A stretch of 64,000 bases of DNA from Virgibacillus siamensis. Its GTDB lineage: Bacteria; Bacillota; Bacilli; Bacillales; Amphibacillaceae. Where the stretch lies: assembly GCF_900162695.1 (NCBI RefSeq), contig NZ_FUIH01000007.1, positions 496,001 through 560,000 on the forward strand, written 5' to 3'. Shown piece after piece: positions 60,419 to 64,000 of this stretch. A model generated the notes under the pieces. The model was not told the DNA's origin and searched no databases. It saw only the letters and a program-made list of their open reading frames with translations. The position numbers and the translations under genes were made by a program. How positions within the stretch are numbered: the first letter of the stretch is position 1; every line of letters starts with the position of its first letter.

Positions 60419-61321
60419 TTATTGAAATTGCTGCAGCCGCATGAAAAACTTTTTTGCAAAAGCGTAAAAAACTTTTTCTGAAGGTGCCAGACTTTTTTCT
60501 TTCGGTTTAATTATGCCTACTGATCTTTTGACTTCAGGAATATCGATGGGAATTTTAACAGTCATCTTTGGAGTGGACTCGTGGAAGGTGCTTTCCGGCA
60601 ATAAGGTTACCCCAATACCCGCGGCGACCAGCCCCTTGATAGCGTCCAGATCTTCTCCTTCTGATGAAATGTGTGGAGCAAATCCCGCCTGTTTGCATGC
60701 TTCTGAAAGGATTTCCTCCAAGACAAAACCTTTGGGAAAACTGACAAACTCATCTTTTTTCAGGTCGCTGAGATGCAGACTGCGCCTTTCTGCCATCGGA
60801 TGGGAGATAGGCAGAAGCGCCAGGATGTTTTCGGTGAATAAAATGTCACCCTCAATTTCAGGTTCGTTCCGGGGGACAGGCCCAAGAAATGCTACATCAA
60901 TATCACTGTTCTTTACGGATTCGATTAGGAAATTATACGACCCCTGACGTAAATGGAACCGCACATCCGGATACTCCGCCTTAAAAGCGGATATAACACT
61001 TGGCATCAGGTGATTTGATAAACTTGTCGGAAAACCAATTTTAATTGTTCCTTGTTCAGGATCCAAATATTCATCGATTTGCTTTTTCGCATTTTCAATG
61101 GCCTTCAAGGCAATCTCTGTATGTGTATAAAATATTCTTCCTATTTGTGTCAATTTGACATTTCTGCCTTCCCGCTCAAATAAAGAAACCCCAAGTTCTC
61201 CTTCCAAGTTCGCAATCTGTCTGCTGACTGCAGATTGTGCAACGTGCAAGTGAACTGCTGCTTCTGATACATGCTCTCGTTTGGCCACTTCCATAAAATA
61301 ACGTAATTGACGCAGTTCCAT
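60419..61321 (-). CDS. gltC: LysR-family regulator GltC
   Basis: The 300-residue LysR protein has an N-terminal winged helix (MELRQLRYFMEVAKREHVSE, AQSAVSRQIANLEGELG) and a C-terminal effector domain. The close match to GltC continues through KIGFPTSLSNHLMPSVISAFKAEYPD, LLRQGSYNFLIES-like and EGEDLDAIKGLVAAGIGVTL. GltC activates gltAB (glutamate synthase) in response to 2-oxoglutarate. In B. subtilis it is divergent from gltA; here the divergent gene is a small ribbon-helix-helix gene, so its targets lie elsewhere. ATG 61321 follows AGAAGG by 8 nt. Confidence 0.88.
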   Translation of the reverse strand: MELRQLRYFMEVAKREHVSEAAVHLHVAQSAVSRQIANLEGELGVSLFEREGRNVKLTQIGRIFYTHTEIALKAIENAKKQIDEYLDPEQGTIKIGFPTSLSNHLMPSVISAFKAEYPDVRFHLRQGSYNFLIESVKNSDIDVAFLGPVPRNEPEIEGDILFTENILALLPISHPMAERRSLHLSDLKKDEFVSFPKGFVLEEILSEACKQAGFAPHISSEGEDLDAIKGLVAAGIGVTLLPESTFHESTPKMTVKIPIDIPEVKRSVGIIKPKEKSLAPSEKVFYAFAKKFFMRLQQFQ

Positions 61322-61563
61322 AATAGTCACCTTCTTTAATTATCTCAAAAACAGATCAATCCTATCTAAATTATATAGTCTTTAGAATGATTTGGAAACT
61401 GTATAATTCGACCTGCAGGAAATGGTAAAAATTACCTCACCTAAAAATTCCGATTATGTGACAGACAGCAGCTTTTAGTGTAAGCTATAACTATAATGCT
61501 GAATAATCTGAAAGAGTTGTATAAAGAAAAAGAAAAGATATTCACTAGGGGGATGTAAGAAAA

Positions 61564-61728
61564 ATGGTAGCAGAAAAAAAGACATATGATGATAAACAGA
61601 TCAGGATTGACCCAACGCTGCACCGTGAACTGAAGATTCTCGCACTGCAGAAAGATGAGTCTCTGAAAAAAGTTGCTGACGATGCCATTGCGATGTATTT
61701 GAGATATGAAAAAAACCATTCACAATAA
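61564..61728 (+). CDS. small ribbon-helix-helix protein
   Basis: The 54-residue product reads KQIRIDPTLHRELKILALQK near residues 11-30 and ESLKKVADDAIAMYL after it, a strand-helix-helix pattern of MetJ/Arc/CopG-type DNA-binding proteins. GGGGGATG lies upstream. There is no toxin or mobilisation gene next to it. It is divergent from gltC. The region 61331-61560 holds a candidate TATAAT at 61493-61498. Confidence 0.65.
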   Translation: MVAEKKTYDDKQIRIDPTLHRELKILALQKDESLKKVADDAIAMYLRYEKNHSQ

Positions 61729-61764
61729 TGGCGCTGTAAACATAATAAACTGAAAAAAATCAAT

Positions 61765-61806
61765 AAAACCACCCGCTTGCAAAGTTCACAATTTCGGGTG
61801 GTTTTT
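61765..61806 (+). terminator. bidirectional terminator between the RHH gene and the LOG gene
   Basis: AAAACCACCCG, a loop, CGGGTGGTTTTTT. A and T runs on both sides allow it to work for the two convergent genes. Confidence 0.88.
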
Positions 61807-61818
61807 TGATGAATACAA

Positions 61819-62400
61819 TTAAGTTTGTTTCCGGTTGATATACGTCCTGACTGCAGGCGGTTCATATGAAATAAACTTGTCGAGCAGCGCAGTCGGCGAT
61901 TTATCGACCAACGCCATTTCACGGAATTGTTCTTGTAAAAATTCTTCATCGGCCATATGATGAATAAGCTTAATCAGCGGGTCATAATAATGGTTAATGT
62001 TTAGAAGGCCACAAGGTTTCTGATGCATTCCAAGCTGGGCCCAGGTAAGTACTTCAATAAATTCTTCGAGTGTTCCAGTTCCGCCGGGCAAAGCCATAAA
62101 GCCGTCCGCAAGTTCAGCCATTTTCGCTTTTCGTTCATGCATTGATCCGACAACCTGCAGTTCTGTTAAATGCTGGTGCGAGATTTCTTTTTCCACAAGC
62201 ATTTTGGGAATAATTCCGATTACTTTGCCGCCATTTTTCAAAACAGTATCCGCTACTACTCCCATTATGCCAATGCTTGATCCGCCGTATACAAGCGTAA
62301 TGTTCCTGTTGGCAAGCTCCTGTCCGAGCAGTACAGCACCGTTTTTGTATACGTTTGATGCTCCGCTGCTTGAACCACAAAATACAGCTATATGTTTCAT
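61819..62400 (-). CDS. yvdD: LOG-family protein (cytokinin riboside 5'-monophosphate phosphoribohydrolase), YvdD-like
   Basis: The 193-residue Rossmann-type protein has FCGSSSGAS at the start, VYGGSSIGIMGVVADTVL, and the LOG signature PGGTGTLEEFIEVLTW. It cleaves the ribose-5-phosphate from AMP-like nucleotides; it is often misnamed lysine decarboxylase. ATG 62400 follows GGTGGT; the longer frame to 62535 adds residues outside the family. Confidence 0.88.
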   Translation of the reverse strand: MKHIAVFCGSSSGASNVYKNGAVLLGQELANRNITLVYGGSSIGIMGVVADTVLKNGGKVIGIIPKMLVEKEISHQHLTELQVVGSMHERKAKMAELADGFMALPGGTGTLEEFIEVLTWAQLGMHQKPCGLLNINHYYDPLIKLIHHMADEEFLQEQFREMALVDKSPTALLDKFISYEPPAVRTYINRKQT

Positions 62401-62649
62401 CGTAACCACCATCCAGTTTGAAAAATAGGTTGTCTTCATTATACCGGTTAATCGAACAGTCTGCACAATGTTCTCTATGGACGTTTTCACAAAAACAAAA
62501 TAAAATGTGAATCCATTCAAAAAGCTGTCAAGCAAAAATAAAGTTACTGCGCAAAAAGATGTATACCCTCATTGAAATTGGGATTTTTTTCTAGTTTCTC
62601 ATTCTAAAGTCTGCTACTATAGGTATATAGATATAGTAAGTTCCTTTTT

Positions 62650-62688
62650 AGGGCTGTGCAAGTTATTGCATAGCCTTACACGTATAAT
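62650..62688 (+). promoter_or_regulatory. palindromic operator candidate and -10 upstream of the hydrolase-BTAD gene
   Basis: AGGGCTGTGCAA, GTTA, TTGCATAGCCTT (62650-62677) is a near-perfect inverted repeat that occupies the -35 region of a promoter whose -10 is TATAAT (62683-62688). Binding of a regulator here would decide transcription of the gene at 62764. Confidence 0.55.
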
Positions 62689-62763
62689 ACTACATAGACG
62701 GTAACACTGCTGTATTCGAATTCCGAAATTTCCCGGGGAATAATAACGTTGGGAGTGTTGATG

Positions 62764-64000
62764 ATGCCGTATTTGAAACGTAAAAATGTATCGATTCACT
62801 ATGAAAAACTTTGGTCGGAAAATTCATATGCGGGGGAGACGATTATCCTAGTGCATGGGTTAGGGCCGGATATGAACAGTTGGCGGTTTATTCTTCCTGG
62901 TTTTCTGCAGCATTATCATGTTTTTTTATATGACATTCGCGGGTTTGGGGAAAGCGAGGCGGGCGATGAGCCGCTGACACTTGATCTGCTGGCTGATGAT
63001 CTGGACTTTCTCATTCGGGAATTTAATATCGGTCCGTATCACCTGATAACTCAAGGTGTTTCCGGTTTTGTCGGGGTAAAGCATGCAGGAAGGCAACATG
63101 AAGGAAATCTTCGGACCCTGACATTGATGACGGCCCCGGTATATTTCCCGAAAAAGCTTGGTAATAAAATTATTCAACAGCGAAGAGACTGGGTAGAAGA
63201 AGCTGGCTCATTATATCCGCTGGCAAAATCAATTATCACACAGAATTGTTATCCGCTCACCGAAGAAAAGGCGTCCATTCTGTTTCAAGCATATGCAAAA
63301 GTCACCCCGGACGTTTATTTTCAGTTATTCGTGAATCACTTTGAGGACAATGCAGCGGAGCAATTAGGAAAGGTAAATGTTCCGACGCTTTTGCTTTCAG
63401 GCGCAGAAGATGACGTTTACCCGCCGGAATTGTTTGCCGCCAGCACCCACTTGTACCCGGATGCAAGGCATTTCATTGTGCCGAATGCCGCATTTATGAT
63501 GCAGATGGATCAGCCGAAGCTCGTGTCCGCTTGGGTACACCAATTCATTGAAAAAGCAACCGATAAACGGACACATCCGGACAACACGTACCGTAGAACA
63601 CTGAATAGTGAAATTTACAGGGAAATCAATGATATGCACGTCAGCGATGCACCTATCAACTTGCATGTAAACATCATGAACGGGTTCAGCGTGTTGCTCA
63701 ACGAAAAGCGAATTGACGGTCAGTGGGGCAAACGAAAGGCAAAGCAGCTGCTCGTCTATCTTGCCTTGAAACAGTCGGCAACACGCGATGAATTGTGCGA
63801 TACATTCTGGCCGGATACCGATTTGAAAGGTGCGAAAAATAGTCTGCGCGTTGCATTGCACCATCTCAAAAAAACACTCGAGACAACAACAAACAGAGCT
63901 GTTTTAAGCGGGGATAAAGAGTATATATATTTACGCGGTGATATACATTCCGATCTGCATCAGTATATGGAAAAAATCAAGCATGCACACGAAATGGAAA
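62764..64000 (+). CDS. alpha/beta-hydrolase-like domain fused to a BTAD-type winged helix (partial, runs off window)
   Basis: The frame is open to the window end (at least 412 residues). Residues 1-260 follow an alpha/beta-hydrolase fold: IILVHGLGPDMNSW near 27-40 and YDIRGFGES near 56-64. In the elbow, LITQGVSG stands where GxSxG is expected, so the nucleophile position (about residue 98) is glycine. In the histidine loop, PNAAFMMQ has Phe244 in place of His. Residues about 295-400 form a SARP/AfsR-like winged helix (GKRKAKQLLVYLAL, FWPDTDLKGAKNSLRVAL). It is probably a one-component ligand sensor. Tandem ATGs at 62761 and 62764 follow GGGAG. Confidence 0.8.
   Translation, partial: MPYLKRKNVSIHYEKLWSENSYAGETIILVHGLGPDMNSWRFILPGFLQHYHVFLYDIRGFGESEAGDEPLTLDLLADDLDFLIREFNIGPYHLITQGVSGFVGVKHAGRQHEGNLRTLTLMTAPVYFPKKLGNKIIQQRRDWVEEAGSLYPLAKSIITQNCYPLTEEKASILFQAYAKVTPDVYFQLFVNHFEDNAAEQLGKVNVPTLLLSGAEDDVYPPELFAASTHLYPDARHFIVPNAAFMMQMDQPKLVSAWVHQFIEKATDKRTHPDNTYRRTLNSEIYREINDMHVSDAPINLHVNIMNGFSVLLNEKRIDGQWGKRKAKQLLVYLALKQSATRDELCDTFWPDTDLKGAKNSLRVALHHLKKTLETTTNRAVLSGDKEYIYLRGDIHSDLHQYMEKIKHAHEME

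Overview
The window comes from an endospore-forming, low-GC Gram-positive bacterium of the family Bacillaceae, most likely a Virgibacillus/Lentibacillus/Oceanobacillus-type relative; the genus is inferred from memory of gene order and protein flavour, not from a search. The support is a spore-coat pair (CotO-like, CotY/Z-like), a four-gene GerA-type germinant receptor operon, the sporulation checkpoint inhibitor Sda, an SspO-like spore protein, a YuzC-like coat protein, GltC, NiaR, and B. subtilis-like neighbourhoods (prpE, cotO, cotZ, yjcF-yjcG-yjcH). It reads as chromosomal backbone. I found no phage, plasmid, insertion sequence or CRISPR array.

Layout. 1-1.65 kb: guanine-riboswitch-controlled xpt-pbuX (reverse strand). 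1.65-9.6 kb: prpE, rodA-like, mgtE, coat genes, a DUF421 protein and yjcF/G/H. 9.7-10 kb: a previously easy-to-miss type I toxin-antitoxin pair. 10.1-13.6 kb: a heterodimeric ABC exporter. 13.8-17.4 kb: an acetyltransferase, tRNA-Val(GAC), a small unknown gene, a truncated PLP-enzyme fragment, paiB, and a YerB lipoprotein. 17.5-22.6 kb: a DMT transporter, a SerA-like dehydrogenase, a thermolysin-family protease and an AraC regulator. 22.7-26.9 kb: germinant receptor operon A-B-C-D. 27-30 kb: a histidine phosphatase, niaR, and a DUF3311/SSS transporter pair. 30.1-37.1 kb: a sialic-acid catabolic operon (nanE, nanA, SSS transporter, an unexplained FAD oxidoreductase, nanK, RpiR regulator). 37.2-38.2 kb: a frameshifted NERD pseudogene. 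38.3-42.6 kb: sbcDC. 42.6-46.1 kb: small genes including sda and sspO-like, an RNase H-like gene, and DUF421/DUF4363. 46.2-50 kb: argGHF under two ARG boxes. 50-56.7 kb: DinB, DUF2332, VOC, Nudix, YuzC-like, a C45 peptidase and an OppA lipoprotein. 57-62.4 kb: a CNNM/HlyC-type protein, wrbA, DUF3231, gltC, a small ribbon-helix-helix gene and a LOG-family gene. 62.76 kb to the end: an alpha/beta-hydrolase-like domain fused to a BTAD-type winged helix, cut by the window edge.

The most unusual signal is non-coding. Three intergenic arrays (about 5.8-6.2, 44.27-44.5 and 56.77-56.9 kb) repeat the heptamer ATCAACC (GGTTGAT on the other strand) every 19-21 bp, so that every copy lies on one face of the DNA helix: 19, 12 and 7 copies. 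A separate TGCGCG array at 27.5 kb has similar spacing. All lie downstream of genes. Second tier: the hydrolase-BTAD fusion, which has lost both the nucleophile serine and the catalytic histidine and so looks like a one-component sensor; the FAD enzyme inside the nan operon; and the type I toxin-antitoxin locus.
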